Of a stretch of 64,000 nt of DNA, positions 53,707-64,000 are shown piece by piece. Source of the stretch: Azorinus chamasolen (taxonomy: Eukaryota; Mollusca; Bivalvia; Cardiida; Solecurtidae); contig OY755252.1 in the NCBI GenBank assembly GCA_963576725.1, forward strand, positions 43,417,552 to 43,481,551, in the 5' to 3' direction. The position numbers and the translations under genes are program-made. Every line of letters starts with the position of its first letter. Position 1 is the first letter of the stretch. A model generated the notes under the pieces. The model was not told where the DNA came from, did no database searches, and worked only from the letters and a program-made list of their open reading frames with translations.

Positions 53707-53937
53707 AAGAATATAAAGCATTCCGTGCGTTATAAAATTAGGTGGCAGCTGACAATATCAGGCACTGACTATTTGTTCCTCATATTTATGGTTGAAAACT
53801 GAAGAATACTTAAAAATCGTGAAGACGCTCTGGGTGGAAAATTATGGTCTTGTTGACTAGTAACAAATAGAGTCAACCAGATATATGGACATAGATATGA
53901 GAAACCATAATCCAAAAATAACTGTACAACACAAGCG

Positions 53938-54169
53938 CTAACCCTTTCCCTTATGTAAGCACATTTTGACGCATCTGCAAACAGAGTAGACCCAAATCAG
54001 ACGGCTCTTATGGGTCTGCACTGTTTGCTTATGGTGTAATATAGATATGATTCTACAGCTTCTGCCTGAGCCAAAATGTCCTGTGTTCATATGCCATTAT
54101 AAAAAATAATCTTATTAATATTCATGACGTCATTATTTCCTACATTAATATTCATCAGGGAAAGGGTTA
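53938..54169 (-). mobile_element. Family A element
   Basis: CTAACCCTTTCCCTTATGTA to CAGGGAAAGGGTTAA; palindrome centre deleted at GGCTCTTATGGGTC. Confidence 0.8.
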
Positions 54170-54972
54170 ACATGTTTCAAATACCATTATCAAATCTCAC
54201 AGGTTTCTTTCCAAATCCGAATATAGAATATGTTCACCATCGAGCATTACGCATTTGCAAACATTAGACTCATATCGCACATCTCCTTTAGGAACTGTTT
54301 GATGAGGGTCCATTCATTTGCGTATATATACGAGATAACAAAGATCCGATTCTCTCATTATGAAATTGATCCGAAGCTTCAATGCTATAATATGCTCATT
54401 TTCTCTTCCCGTTTTGGTAATGGTTTTCAAATATTTTAGTTTACTTGTCCTGCCCAAAATATATAGGAGTGCTTCGTATCACTTTCTTAATGATAAGAGT
54501 GAGATTTCAAGGGGTACTATTGTTTTAACCGCTTAACTCCTCATCAACATTTGATATAGAATCGCAGGCATATCGCAGGACAGGGGCTGATCCGCAACCC
54601 TGGTTCAAACAGTAGTTAAGTGGTAATTTGCTGTATTGAAAATATGCGATTAGACATATGGATCCGCCTATGGTGCATTAATACACACACATTTTAAATC
54701 GGACGTGGCACTGGTACGATAGCTGAATAGCTGAATCCGATCTGCAGTACTAAAGACTGGCTTCTGCCAGTCTAAAAACCGGTCAACAACAGCACAAATA
54801 TGCAATGATTATAGTTTTCAATGTTAAATGAAAATGATTGTTTTGGCCGTGACAGACACTTGAATCAGATCTTGATAATTCCATGAGCAAGCCGAGTGCC
54901 CTGATCTTAGTCTACTCTGTTTTCAAAAGCGTTAAGAGGCGCATCTTTGTAGAAAATGAATAAGGTCGTCGT
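54170..54972. other. Intergenic with two A remnants
   Basis: A palindrome relics at about 54245-54320 and 54825-54960; no coding evidence. Confidence 0.4.
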
Positions 54973-55390
54973 GTTTAGCTCACCAGAGCACAAAATCCCC
55001 AGGGTGAGCTTTAGTGATCGCCTGATGTCCGTCGTCCGTCGGCGTGCGTCGTGTGGCGTCCGTCGTCAGTTGTCAACATTCTGAAACTTTAAAATATTCT
55101 CATCTGAATCTACAGGGTTTTCAGCGTTCATCTTTGGCACATAGCATCACCTGTAGATCCTCTACAAAAGTTATATAAAGTATGTTCCTGTGGTCAAAAT
55201 TGGCCCCGCCCCAGGGGTGCCTTGTTTTCTTTAGAAACATATAGTGAACACTTTGAAAATCTTCTCCCCTGACATTAGAAGGTTCTCAGCTTTCATGTTT
55301 GGCACATAGCACCATGCTCAGGTCCTCTACAACAGTTATATAAATCATGCCCCTAGAATTGTGAAAACCTTGAAAATATTATGATACTTT
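54973..55390. repeat. Dispersed repeat beginning TTTAGCTCACC
   Basis: GTTTAGCTCACCAGAGCACA, GGTGAGCTTTAGTGATCGCC, then CGTCCGTCG-rich sequence and two related units (TTGGCACATAGCA, CTCTACAA(A/C)AGTTATATAA). I recall similar repeats widely in molluscs. Confidence 0.6.
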
Positions 55391-56095
55391 CATAGTGCAT
55401 ATTTCATATTGCATACTTTCATAGTGCATATTTTATATTGCATACATTCATTGTGCATATTTCATATTGCATACTTTCATATTGCATATTTCATATTGCG
55501 TATTTTCATAATGCATATTTCATATTGCATACTTTCATGGTGCATATTTCATATTGCATACTTTCATAGTGCATATTTCATATTGCATACTTTCATCGTG
55601 CATATTTCATATTTTTTTCATAGTGCATACTTCATATTGCATACTTTCATAGTGCATATTTTATAATGCATACTTTCATAGTGCATATTTCATATTGCAT
55701 ACTTTCATCGTGCATATTTCATATTGCATATTTTTTTCATAGTGCATACTTCATATTGCATACTTTCATAGTGCATATTTTATAATGCATATTTTCATAG
55801 TGCATATTTCATATTGCATACTTTCATAGTGCATATTTCATATTGCATACTTTCATCGTGCATCTTTCATATTGCATATATTTTTCATAGTGCATACTTC
55901 ATATTGCATACTTTCATAGTGCATATTTTATAATGCATATTTTCATAGTGCATATTTCATATTGCATACTTTCATAGTGCATATTTCATATTGCAATTTT
56001 CATAGTGCATATTTTATATTGCATACTTTCATAGTGCATTTTTCATATTGCATATTTTCATAGTGCATATTTCATATTGCATACTTTCAATATAA
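55391..56095 (+). repeat. 29-bp AT-rich satellite
   Basis: About 24 units of CATAGTGCATATTTCATATT GCATACTTT with a longer-period variant containing TTTTTTCATAGTGCATACTT. Confidence 0.85.
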
Positions 56096-56194
56096 TATAT
56101 CTGCACAAAATGTTATTTATGTAACTTGCGTATAACAAAAATATTCCACAAATAAAAAGTGTCGGTTTAGAAATATCTTTGAGTATACATGTAC

Positions 56195-56370
56195 AGTGTC
56201 TATTCTAAACAGGGGAGGGGGGATTCACCCCAGTTTTTTTAAAATCCCCCATACTTTTCATTGGAGGGGGAATTTTCTACACAGATAAAGAAGGCGAATT
56301 TGCTTAAATTGGTGCGTTATCTGAATTTTAGTCATATTCCCCATTACATTCGAAACCTAGAATAGACAAC
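56195..56370. mobile_element. Short element with AGTGTCTATTCTA ends
   Basis: AGTGTCTATTCTAAACAGGG and CCTAGAATAGACAACACT are inverted ends; C-rich/G-rich internal stretches. Confidence 0.5.
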
Positions 56371-56476
56371 ACTAACTACTGCATGAAGGTTGGATAATAT
56401 TATCCACATAATAAACTGACCGTTACTGACCACTCTGACCTTTATATTGAATGTACAAACGTTTAGTCTCGCTACA

Positions 56477-56707
56477 TTAACCCTTTACGCAGTGAATATT
56501 AGTAATTATGACATCGTGAACAATAATTAGCTTTATATTTAAAATAGCGTATGGACAAGAAACGTATTACCATGGAAAGCTGTAGAATCAGACATGTATT
56601 ATTTCATAAGAAAACAGAGAATACCCTGACCATACAGAAGTCGTCTGATATGGGTCTATTCTGTTTGCAAATGCATTAAATGACGAATAACTAGAGCAAA
56701 GTATTAA
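56477..56707 (+). mobile_element. Family A element
   Basis: TTAACCCTTTACGCAGTGAA to GCAAAGTATTAA; palindrome centre lost. Confidence 0.7.
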
Positions 56708-56714
56708 ATACGTA

Positions 56715-59276
56715 ATCCGTTACTTCATCCAGCTTTTCCGTGTGCGGATGTTTTCTCGGGGCTGCCGAATTTTTGACCGCATATATATCTGAAGTTGAGG
56801 TCCGTGTTTTTGACGGAACTATGTCATTGGGAAAACAGGGACTTCACCCAGAGTTTCCGGCTGCGGATTTTTTCTCGGGGCTGCCGAAATTTTGACCGTA
56901 CATTTTTCTGAAGTCCGTATTTTTGACGGACCTATGGCTATGGGAAAAACACGGACTTCATCCAGCTTTTCCGTGTGCGGATGTTTTCTCGGGGCTGCCG
57001 AATTTTTGGCCGCATATATATCTGAAGTAGTGGTCCGTGGTTTTTGACGGATATATGTCAATGGGAAAACACGCACTTCACCCAGAGTTTCCGGCTGCGG
57101 ATTTTTTCTCGTGGCTGCCGAATTTCTAACCGCATATTTTTCTGAAGTCCGTGTTTTTGACGGACCTATGGCTATGGGAAAAACACGGACTTCATCCAGC
57201 TTTTCCGTCTGCGGATGTTCTCTAGGGACTGCCGAATTTTTGGCCGCATATATATCTGAAGTTGAGGTCCGTGTTTTTGACGGATCTATGTCTTTGGGAA
57301 AACACGGACAGTACCCAGAGTTTCCGTCTGCGGATTTTTTCTCGAGGCTGCCGAATTTTTAACCGCATATTTTTCTGAAGTCCGTGTTTTTGACGGACAT
57401 ATGGCTATGGGAAAAACACGGACTTCATCCAGCTTTTCCGTCTTCGGATTTTTCTCGGGGCTGCCGAATTTTTAACCGCATATTTTTCTGAAGTCCGTTT
57501 TTTTGACGGATCAATGGCTACGGAAAAACACGGACTTCATCCAGCTTTTCCGTCTGCGGATGTTTTCTCGGGGCTGCCGAATTTTTCGCCGCATATACAT
57601 CTGAAGTTGAGGTCCGTGTTTTTGATGGATCTATGTCATTGGGAAAACACGGACTTCACCCAGAGTTTCCGGCTGCGGATTTTATCTCGGGACTACCGAA
57701 TTTTTAACCGCATATTTTTCTGAAGTCCGTGTTTTTGACGGACAAATGCCTATGGAAAAACACGGACTTCATCCATCTTTTCCGTCTGCGGATGTTTTCT
57801 TGGGGCTGCCGAATTTTTAACCGCACATTTTTCTGAAGTCCGTATTTTTTACGGACCTATGGCTATGGGAAAAACACGGACTTCATCCAGCTTTTCCGTC
57901 TGCGGATGTTTTCTCGGGGCTGCCGAATTTTTGGCCGCATATATATCTGAAGTCCATGTTTTTGACGGATGTATGCCATTGAGAAAACAGGGACCTCGTC
58001 CAGCTTTTCCGTCTGCGGATGTTTTCTCGGGGCTGCCGAATTTTTAACCGCTTATTTTTCTGAAGTCTGTGTTTGTGACGGACCTATGGTTTTCTCGGGT
58101 CTGCCGAATTTTTGGCCGCATATATATCTGAAGTTAAGGTCCGTGTTTTTGACGGATCTATGTCAATGGGAAAACACGGACTTCACCCAGAGTTTCCGGC
58201 TGCGGATTTTTTCTCAGAGCTGCCGAATTTTTCACCGCATATTTTTCTGAAGTCCGTGTTTTTGACGGACCTATGACTATGGAAAAAACACGGACTTCAT
58301 CCAGCTTTCCGTCTGCGGATGTTTTCTCGGTGCTGCCGAATTTTTAACCGCATAATTTTCTGAAGTCCGTGTTTTTGACGGACCTATGGCTATGGGAAAA
58401 ACACGGACTTCACCTAGATTTTTCGGCTGCGAATGTTTTCTCGGGGCTGCCGAATTTTTAACCGCATATTTTTCTGAAGTCCGTGTTTTTGACGGACCTA
58501 TGGTTATGGGAAAAACACGGAGTTCATCCAGCTTTTCCGTCTGCGGATGTTTTCCCGGGGCTGCCGAATTTTTAACTGCATATTTTTCTGAAGTCCGTGT
58601 TTTTGACGGACCTATGGCTGTGGGAAAATCAAGGACGTCATCCAACTTTTCCGTCAGCGGATGTTTTCTCGAGGCTGCCGAATTTTTGGCCGCATATATA
58701 TCTGAAATTGAGGTCCGTGTTTTTGACGGATCTATGTCATTGGGAAAACATGGACGATCTTTTCCCGGGGCTGCCGAATATTTGGCCGCATATTTTTCTG
58801 AAGTCCATGTTTTTGATGGACCTATGGCTATGGGAAAAACACGGACTTCATCCAGCTTTTCCGTCTGCGGATGTTTTCTTGGGGCTGCCGAATTTTTGGC
58901 CGCATATATATCTGAAGTTAAGGTCCGTGTTTTTGACGGATCTATGTCATTGGGAAAACATGGACTTCGCCCAGAGTTTCCAGGCCCGGATCTTTTCTCG
59001 GGGCTGCCAAATATTTGGCCGTATATTTTTCTGAAGTCCGTGTTTTTGACAGACCTTTGGCTATAAGAAAAACACGGACTTCATCCAGCTTTTCCGTCTG
59101 CGTATGTTTTCTCCGGGCTGCCATATATTTTCCGCATATGTTTCTGAAATCGAGGTCCGTGTTTTTGACGGACCTACGGCATTTGAAAAAACACGGACTT
59201 CACCCAAACTTTCCGTCTGCGGATATTTTCACTGGGCTGTCGAATTTTGACCGCTTATTTTTCTGAAGTCCCTGTT
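56715..59276. repeat. About 115-bp hairpin satellite, roughly 22 units
   Basis: Each unit runs GCGGATGTTTTCTCGGGGCT, GCCGAATTTTTAACCGCAT, TCTGAAGTCCGTGTTTTTGA, CGGACCTATGGCTATGGG, AAAAACACGGACTTCATCC. GAAGTCCGTGTTTTT and AAAAACACGGACTTC can pair. Two unit types (TATTTTTCTGAAG and TATATATCTGAAGTTGAGG) alternate, giving a dimer period of about 230 bp. Many units are a multiple of 3, so repeat-coded frames stay open on both strands. Confidence 0.9.
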
Positions 59277-59284
59277 TTGTAAGC

Positions 59285-59471
59285 TTCGTGCTCTATTTTT
59301 AGACCCAACCTACCGAAATGGAGCATTAAATAGAGAAAAGGAAAAGTTTAGAATTGTGTAGCTTTTAAATCATTGTGATAAACAGAGCATTTGTTCCAAA
59401 TGAGTTCTATCTATCACAATGGTTTCAAAAAGTGACTTTTACATAGGCGTCTTTATAAGGGAATTGGTTAA
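59285..59471 (-). mobile_element. Family B element, left end lost
   Basis: CTATTTTTAGACCCAACCTA to AAGGGAATTGGTTAA; dyad degraded. Confidence 0.7.
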
Positions 59472-59591
59472 TTTAAATATACTAATTGTGTCATTTGATC
59501 TGGATCTGCATTTTAATCGGGATATGCCTATGTTTGTTCCTGAATATTTAGGGTAATTCTGGTATATTGCTAGCTGTGCCGGTGGGTTTTC

Positions 59592-59787
59592 TTAACTCTT
59601 TCCTTCATGCCTTTTCACGCATTTGCAAACCGTCTGCTCCGTTTCCTAATGGAATTTTAAGGATATGCATCTTTCTTTCTAAAATGGCTACAGTGTTCCA
59701 CCTTCCCGATTTCATTGTAACTAGTTTTTCATGAATATTCGGTAGACATTGAAATTTGGAATACACATAGTAAAAGGAAAGGGTAGC
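59592..59787 (-). mobile_element. Family A2 element, palindrome deleted
   Basis: TTAACTCTTTCCTTCATGCC, GCAAACCGTCTGCTCCGTTT, A2 tract, AAGGAAAGGGTAGC. Confidence 0.7.
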
Positions 59788-60022
59788 ATGTTCATTGATA
59801 AACAGTTTTCAGAATATCAAACAGATTGTCACTCAGTTGCAAACAGTGTGGACTCAGATATCAGTCATTTCATTGAATCAAAACATTAAATCAGGGCCTA
59901 CATTATTTTTATGCCTCATAAGTAATAATATTTTGTCCATCACATAAACAATGAAGACTAAATTTGATCTATACTGTTTGCGAATGCCGGATACTTTCAG
60001 TCTCATTACTGCCATTCTTCAA

Positions 60023-60239
60023 TTAACCCTTTACCCAATAGAGATGCTTTTTACACCTTTGCAAATAGAGTAGAACCAGGTCAGGCAGTTCCTGTAGGAG
60101 CTGTCTGGTCAGTGTCTGCTCTGTTTGCTTATGGAATAATATTGATATGATTCTACAGTTTCTGCCGTGCTAAATACTTGCCTTGTTCACAGATCAGTCA
60201 ATGAGGTCTTATGTATGTATTCATGGAGTAAAGCGTTAA
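60023..60239 (-). mobile_element. Family A element
   Basis: TTAACCCTTTACCCAATAGA to GGAGTAAAGCGTTAA; shares its last TTAA with the next element. Confidence 0.8.
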
Positions 60240-60419
60240 CTATTTACTCCTTAAATACATCTTTCTACGCCTTTACAAACAGAGTAGATCCAGATCAGAC
60301 GGCTCCATTTTGAGCCGTCTCATCAGGGTCTACTCTGGTTGCATATGACATAATATAGATATAATTATTGTCTTAGACAACTAATTGATACGCAAGATGT
60401 CTTTACAGTAAAGGGTTAA
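60236..60419 (-). mobile_element. Family A element
   Basis: TTAACTATTTACTCCTTAAA to ACAGTAAAGGGTTAA; palindrome GACGGCTCCATTTTGAGCCG; tail deleted. Confidence 0.75.
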
Positions 60420-60504
60420 GCTGGTATACAATATATATTGTACTCAGTATACTTTATAGTAGCACGTCTATCATGGACTGTGGGTGAAGGTTAGTTATGT
60501 TCTT

Positions 60505-60697
60505 TTAACCCTTACCTTCATAAAGCTTTTCTTTGCCATTGCAAACAGACTAGACTCAGATCAGACGGCTCTTTATACTATAAGTATGATTCTACAGTTT
60601 CTAGCATGGCCAAAATGTCAAAAATGATAAAAAATATCCATTAAATATTCATGATGTCATTATTTCTTGCATGACTATTCATGGAGTAAAGAGTTAA
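60505..60697 (-). mobile_element. Family A element
   Basis: TTAACCCTTACCTTCATAAA to GGAGTAAAGAGTTAA; right palindrome arm deleted. Confidence 0.75.
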
Positions 60698-61195
60698 ATA
60701 TGTGGCCTGAATGTGAAACATTTTTTACTCTCTCCAAACTATGTGCAGTTTTATAACAGTCATTATACAGATCATAAAACCCCCATATTATTAGGATTCA
60801 GATTCTGGGGATATCTTGTTCTTGGTCTGTCTATTTGTCTGTCCAAAACTTGCCAATAATTGTTTGACTTAAGCAGAGAGATCCTTCATACCAGACAATT
60901 CAGAACAACAGATAACTGTACGTACTCAGATACCAAAAACACAATTTCTCCGCCAAAAGCTTCGAGACTCTTAGAGACGATTCTAAAGACTGGTCACAAC
61001 AAAGGGTTCGGTGGAGAAATAATGGAGCTATTCTTGAAAATTATTTAATTTACCCGGCTTATGTCCGTTTGTATCACGAAGTCTTGGTATTTAAGTGAAG
61101 TCAACGGTGTTTCTATCAAGTAAAGGATTAAGTCCAAGAATTCTTTTTTGATGATTGCTTGAGAGGGGTTTCATTGTAATGACTGCAGATCTCCC
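60698..61195. other. Intergenic with a G hairpin
   Basis: G hairpin at 60948-61023 (ATTTCTCCGCCAAAAGC to GTTCGGTGGAGAAATAA, TTAGAGACGATTCTAAAGA centre); an E end scrap (GAGGGGTTTCATTGTA) at 61162-61178. Confidence 0.55.
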
Positions 61196-61448
61196 TTAAC
61201 CCTTTACTTCATAAATACAGTACGCCTTTCTATGCATTCGAAAACAGAGTAGACCCAGATCAGACGGCTCCTGTAGGAGCTGTCTGATCAGGGTCTGCTC
61301 TGTTTGCTTTTGATAAAATATAGACATGGTCCTACAGTTTTTGCCATGACCAAAATTTCGTGGGTCCATGTGCTATTATAACAATAAATCTAATGTACAT
61401 TCATTATGTTATTAATTCTTATATGAATATTCATGGGGTAAAGGGTTA
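61196..61448 (-). mobile_element. Family A element, near consensus
   Basis: TTAACCCTTTACTTCATAAA to GGGGTAAAGGGTTAT; palindrome at 61242-61310 around GGCTCCTGTAGGAGCTG. Confidence 0.8.
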
Positions 61449-61734
61449 TCTGAGTTTCAATTTTGAAAGCAGAGTGATAGTTAATTGGAGTAGTTCTGGC
61501 TTACAATCATTTGCCTTGTATCGGCCACCTGAGACGTATAAGGATGCGAGGCACGGTATTCCATATGCCACTATCAGGATTCCGTATGTTTGGTGTACAC
61601 CTTAAGGTTCAGACAATAAAATGTCTTGAATTAGAGATATTGGAATTAATAGTTCCACTACAGTTTTTAGGTTTAAGAATTTATATAGAAAAGCATTAGC
61701 AAACCTGTTGATAATTACACTTGACATGAGGTAA
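61449..61734. other. Intergenic, nothing recognised
   Basis: Short overlapping ORFs here show no motif. Confidence 0.35.
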
Positions 61735-61879
61735 AACGGCGAACCTCGATTCTAAGATTTTTCCTACCGTGGAAAAATATGTGACAAATGTACTTGTATT
61801 TCATAAAATTGACTTGAGACAATTGTGCTTTCTTGTCCCTTAAAAAACTTGATCGGAGCAAATCTGTCACACAATTGTG

Positions 61880-62083
61880 TTATTTTGGTGAAACATTTGA
61901 GGTCGCATTTGTCTTACGTGAGACAAATGCAACCGCATCGGTCTTACGTAAGACAAATGTGCTCCGAGACAAATGTGCTCCTACAGAGCTTTCTGCATTA
62001 CTTTTGTCCTGCATTAAGCAACCACCTGCTTATAAAGACATCCATGTTTAGTCGTTAAGTAGTCGCATTAGAGGGATTCTACT
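61880..62083 (+). mobile_element. Family D right half with inserted short palindromes
   Basis: TTTGTCTTACGTGAGACAAA and GTCTTACGTAAGAC stand where the left D arm should be. The right arm (GAGCTTTCTGCATTACTTTT) and end GAGGGATTCTACTGTA follow. Confidence 0.6.
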
Positions 62084-62124
62084 GTATTCATGATACATGA
62101 AGTCATCGGATGAAGGCATAAGTC

Positions 62125-62330
62125 TACAGTAGAACCTGTCTCAAGTGGCCAGTCATTTATTGAACACACGAGCCTTAAAACAAGGTGGCTGCTTAATGCA
62201 GGACATACGTAATGCAGAAAGCTCCTCTAGGAGCTAACTAAATCACTTTAACCTGCATTAAGCTACCACGTGCCTTATAGGCCCATAATTAAATCTATTT
62301 TGATGTCCGCTTAAGACAGATCCTACCGTA
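62125..62330 (+). mobile_element. Family D element
   Basis: TACAGTAGAACCTGTCTCAA to GACAGATCCTACCGTA; dyad AGCTCCTCTAGGAGCT, right arm partly replaced. Confidence 0.75.
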
Positions 62331-62570
62331 TATTCAAAAGCAAGGTATGCAGGCTCAATTGATATATAGTCATTCACTAAATCAACAATAAAACATTAAG
62401 TAGTAATAAAACAAATGTACATGTATATACCATTCACACAGACCCCGAGGTAAGTACGAACTATTTATTTTTGTTGTTTTTACTCATCACTTCTATCTTA
62501 GTTACCATTTACTCCGCTAAGAAATGAATTACATGTATACATGTTGTAACTGCAGATCAAGTGCAGACTG

Positions 62571-62752
62571 TCTAAATTACATCAAATATTTTGTGTTAAA
62601 AGCAGGTGGATGATTAAAGCAAGGTGAAAGTAAAACAGAACGCTCCTATAGGAGCGTTCTGTTTCACTTTCACCTTCCTTTAAGCAACCACCTGCCCAAA
62701 ATACCAACTAATTAACATAATTTAGTGGTCGTTATAGAGAGGTTTTACTGTA
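62571..62752 (+). mobile_element. Family C element, left end lost
   Basis: CTAAATTACATCAAATATTT to AGAGAGGTTTTACTGTA; perfect dyad AACGCTCCTATAGGAGCGTT. Confidence 0.8.
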
Positions 62753-62866
62753 TATCAGTAAACTTCAGATCATGTGCAGGTTTGGCTACTTCCGATTCAA
62801 TCAAGACTGTCTCGGCGTCGAACTGGTACCCGAACTGTTTAACACCCTGGAAGTATTTTGGAATGA

Positions 62867-63080
62867 TTAACCTTTAGCTTGCTGAGCAAATTATTTTAAT
62901 AGAATGTTTTACCTACTACAGTTTCAAAATTTAAACTATAATCAAAGTGTCTACCAAAATGCAACCAGGATGTCAAACAGTTTGGATCCTGATGAGACGC
63001 CGAATTACTCGGCGTCTCATCTAGATCAAAACTGTTTGCATAGGTATTCACTCACCCGCCCATGGCAGGCTAAAGGTTAA
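62867..63080 (+). mobile_element. Family F element, near consensus
   Basis: TTAACCTTTAGCTTGCTGA to CAGGCTAAAGGTTAA; palindrome AAACAGTTTGGATCCTGATG with centre GCCGAATTACTCGGC. An F scrap precedes at 62800-62850. Confidence 0.85.
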
Positions 63081-63109
63081 ATAACCCTTTACATAATAGA
63101 GACACTTTT

Positions 63110-63308
63110 CTAACCATTTCTATATTAAGTCCAATTTTCAATACCTACCAAATATTCAAGAACAAAATAGTAGATACATGGAAGGTGGAACATTGTAGCC
63201 ATTTTAGAAAGTAAAGAAACACATATATCCAATTTGCATTAGCCGTCTGATCTGGGTCTACTCTGTTTGCAAATGCGTGAAACACGTGTATATGAAGGAA
63301 AGGGTTAA
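63110..63308 (+). mobile_element. Family A2 element with left palindrome arm deleted, inside an A head
   Basis: CTAACCATTTCTATATTAAG to GAAGGAAAGGGTTAA. An A head (TAACCCTTTACATAATAGAG) at 63082 stops where this begins. Confidence 0.7.
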
Positions 63309-63425
63309 GCCTATGCACACAAAGGGACATACCAAGATCAGTAGGCCTCTGTAGGATCTGATTGGCTGAATTCCTTTATTCATATGCGAATATACATGTA
63401 ATCATTAAGTCATAAATTCTGCAAG

Positions 63426-63619
63426 TACAGTGAAACCCCTCTAAACCGGAATTCTAGTAGAGAAGAATTTATATACTTTTAGGCAGGTGGCTGCTTAATG
63501 CAGGATGAAAATCATGCAGAGCTTTCTGCATGACTTTCGTCCTTCATTAAGCTGCCACCTGTCTCAAAGATTGATACTTATACTAAATTTAACGTCCGGT
63601 TTAGAGAGGTTTTACTCTA
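63426..63619 (+). mobile_element. Family E element
   Basis: TACAGTGAAACCCCTCTAAA to GAGAGGTTTTACTCTA; the dyad is contracted to ATGCAGAGCTTTCTGCAT. Confidence 0.8.
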
Positions 63620-64000
63620 CTCATAATATAAGGGATTAAGAAGATTAAGAAGAATTAAGAAGAATTAAGATTATTAGCGTGACAGAATGCATTCAAACCT
63701 ATGTAATCAGTAGCAATTTGGTTCCTGTGTCACGTGACGAACATAGCATAAATAAAAGCTGAAGTACATTGAAACCACTCACTACATGCCCTATCCTATT
63801 CAGGACAGCCTAATGCTGGGCATATTTTAGAAAGCACCAAGCAACAGCCTGCATTGAAAGACTTCCGATTTTATACTACATGTATCTTGAATACAAATTG
63901 TAACGCCTTTCCAAACGGAACATATCCGGATCAGAGACTCCTGTATTGGCCGCCAGACCAGGATCTGTCCTATTTATTTTGTTTAATTTCTCGATTCTTC
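63620..64000. other. Window end: AAGAAGATT-type repeat and A remnant
   Basis: AAGAAGATTAAGAAGAATT short repeat at about 63640-63672 and an A palindrome relic at 63895-63980; no gene. Confidence 0.45.

Noticed and set aside
55409..55666. 85-codon His/Ile-rich ORF
   Set aside because: Read-through of the 29-bp AT-rich satellite.
58386..59066. 226-codon ORF with a 38-residue repeat
   Set aside because: It is a frame of the hairpin satellite; the opposite strand is open too and there is no splice or domain evidence. Kept only as a finding about the satellite.
1..64000. Intact transposase or reverse transcriptase gene
   Set aside because: No open frame or spliced set with DDE, hAT, Helitron or RT motifs was seen; all elements here appear non-autonomous.

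Overview
The window reads as nuclear DNA of a bivalve mollusc, possibly a dreissenid mussel. That placement is inferred from overall character: AT-rich sequence, short exons in long introns, and dense palindromic repeats of a kind I associate with bivalve genomes. It was not tested by a search. I see no bacterial operon, rRNA gene, CRISPR array, viral gene or intact transposase.

Two protein-coding genes can be assembled exon by exon, and they converge. On the + strand (8168-18907) four in-frame exons encode a 459-residue coiled-coil protein with a C-terminal GRIP-like domain, perhaps a quick-to-court relative. On the - strand (50964-41124) five exons encode a complete 216-residue Rab GTPase that looks most like Rab20, with a -CC prenylation tail, Asp in place of the catalytic switch II Gln, and TKCD in place of NKxD. 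All splice junctions keep frame and use GT-AG. The two genes show no sign of working together.

Nearly everything else is repeats, mostly short non-autonomous elements with a long central palindrome. I label the families by letter. A (with variant A2): 240-300 bp, ends TTAACCCTTT...AAAGGGTTAA, palindrome GCAAACAGAG(T/C)AGACCC..., more than sixty copies or fragments. B: about 220-240 bp, ends TTAACCCATTCCCTCA, palindrome built on GATAAATAGAGCATTTGCTCC, about fifteen copies. C, D and E: about 200 bp, TA-flanked ends like CAGTAAAACC, related palindromes starting CAGGTGG. F: ends TTAACCCTT, palindrome GAGACGCCGAGTTACTCGGC. G: TTATTTCTCCACCAAACCC hairpin. H and I are minor. A, B and F look like TTAA-target (piggyBac-type) miniature elements; C, D and E look like pogo/Tigger-type. 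'Plus' for A means the arm with GCAGACCCTGATC comes first.

Layout: 1-8167 repeats; 8168-18907 GRIP-like gene with repeat-filled introns; 18908-41123 intergenic, holding B/F/A elements, a nested foldback (21588-22181), several arrays of 130-180 bp units (24545-26195, 26965-27545, 27940-28840, 29945-31312, 32190-32660), two tRNA-derived SINEs and an array with oestrogen-response-like palindromes (35543-36330); 41124-50964 Rab gene, with a tRNA-like pair (47768-48171) and a 1.25-kb element with 8-bp target duplications (49473-50722) in its introns; 50965-64000 satellites (51836-52805, 55391-56095, 56715-59276) and more A-F elements.

The most notable pattern is that families A to E, despite different ends and arms, share the same dyad core (GCTCCTATAGGAGC or close), and that A, F and I carry the same fixed mismatch between their arms. 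Element boundaries are by eye and good to a few bases where a TTAA or TA end is visible, less where marked approximate.
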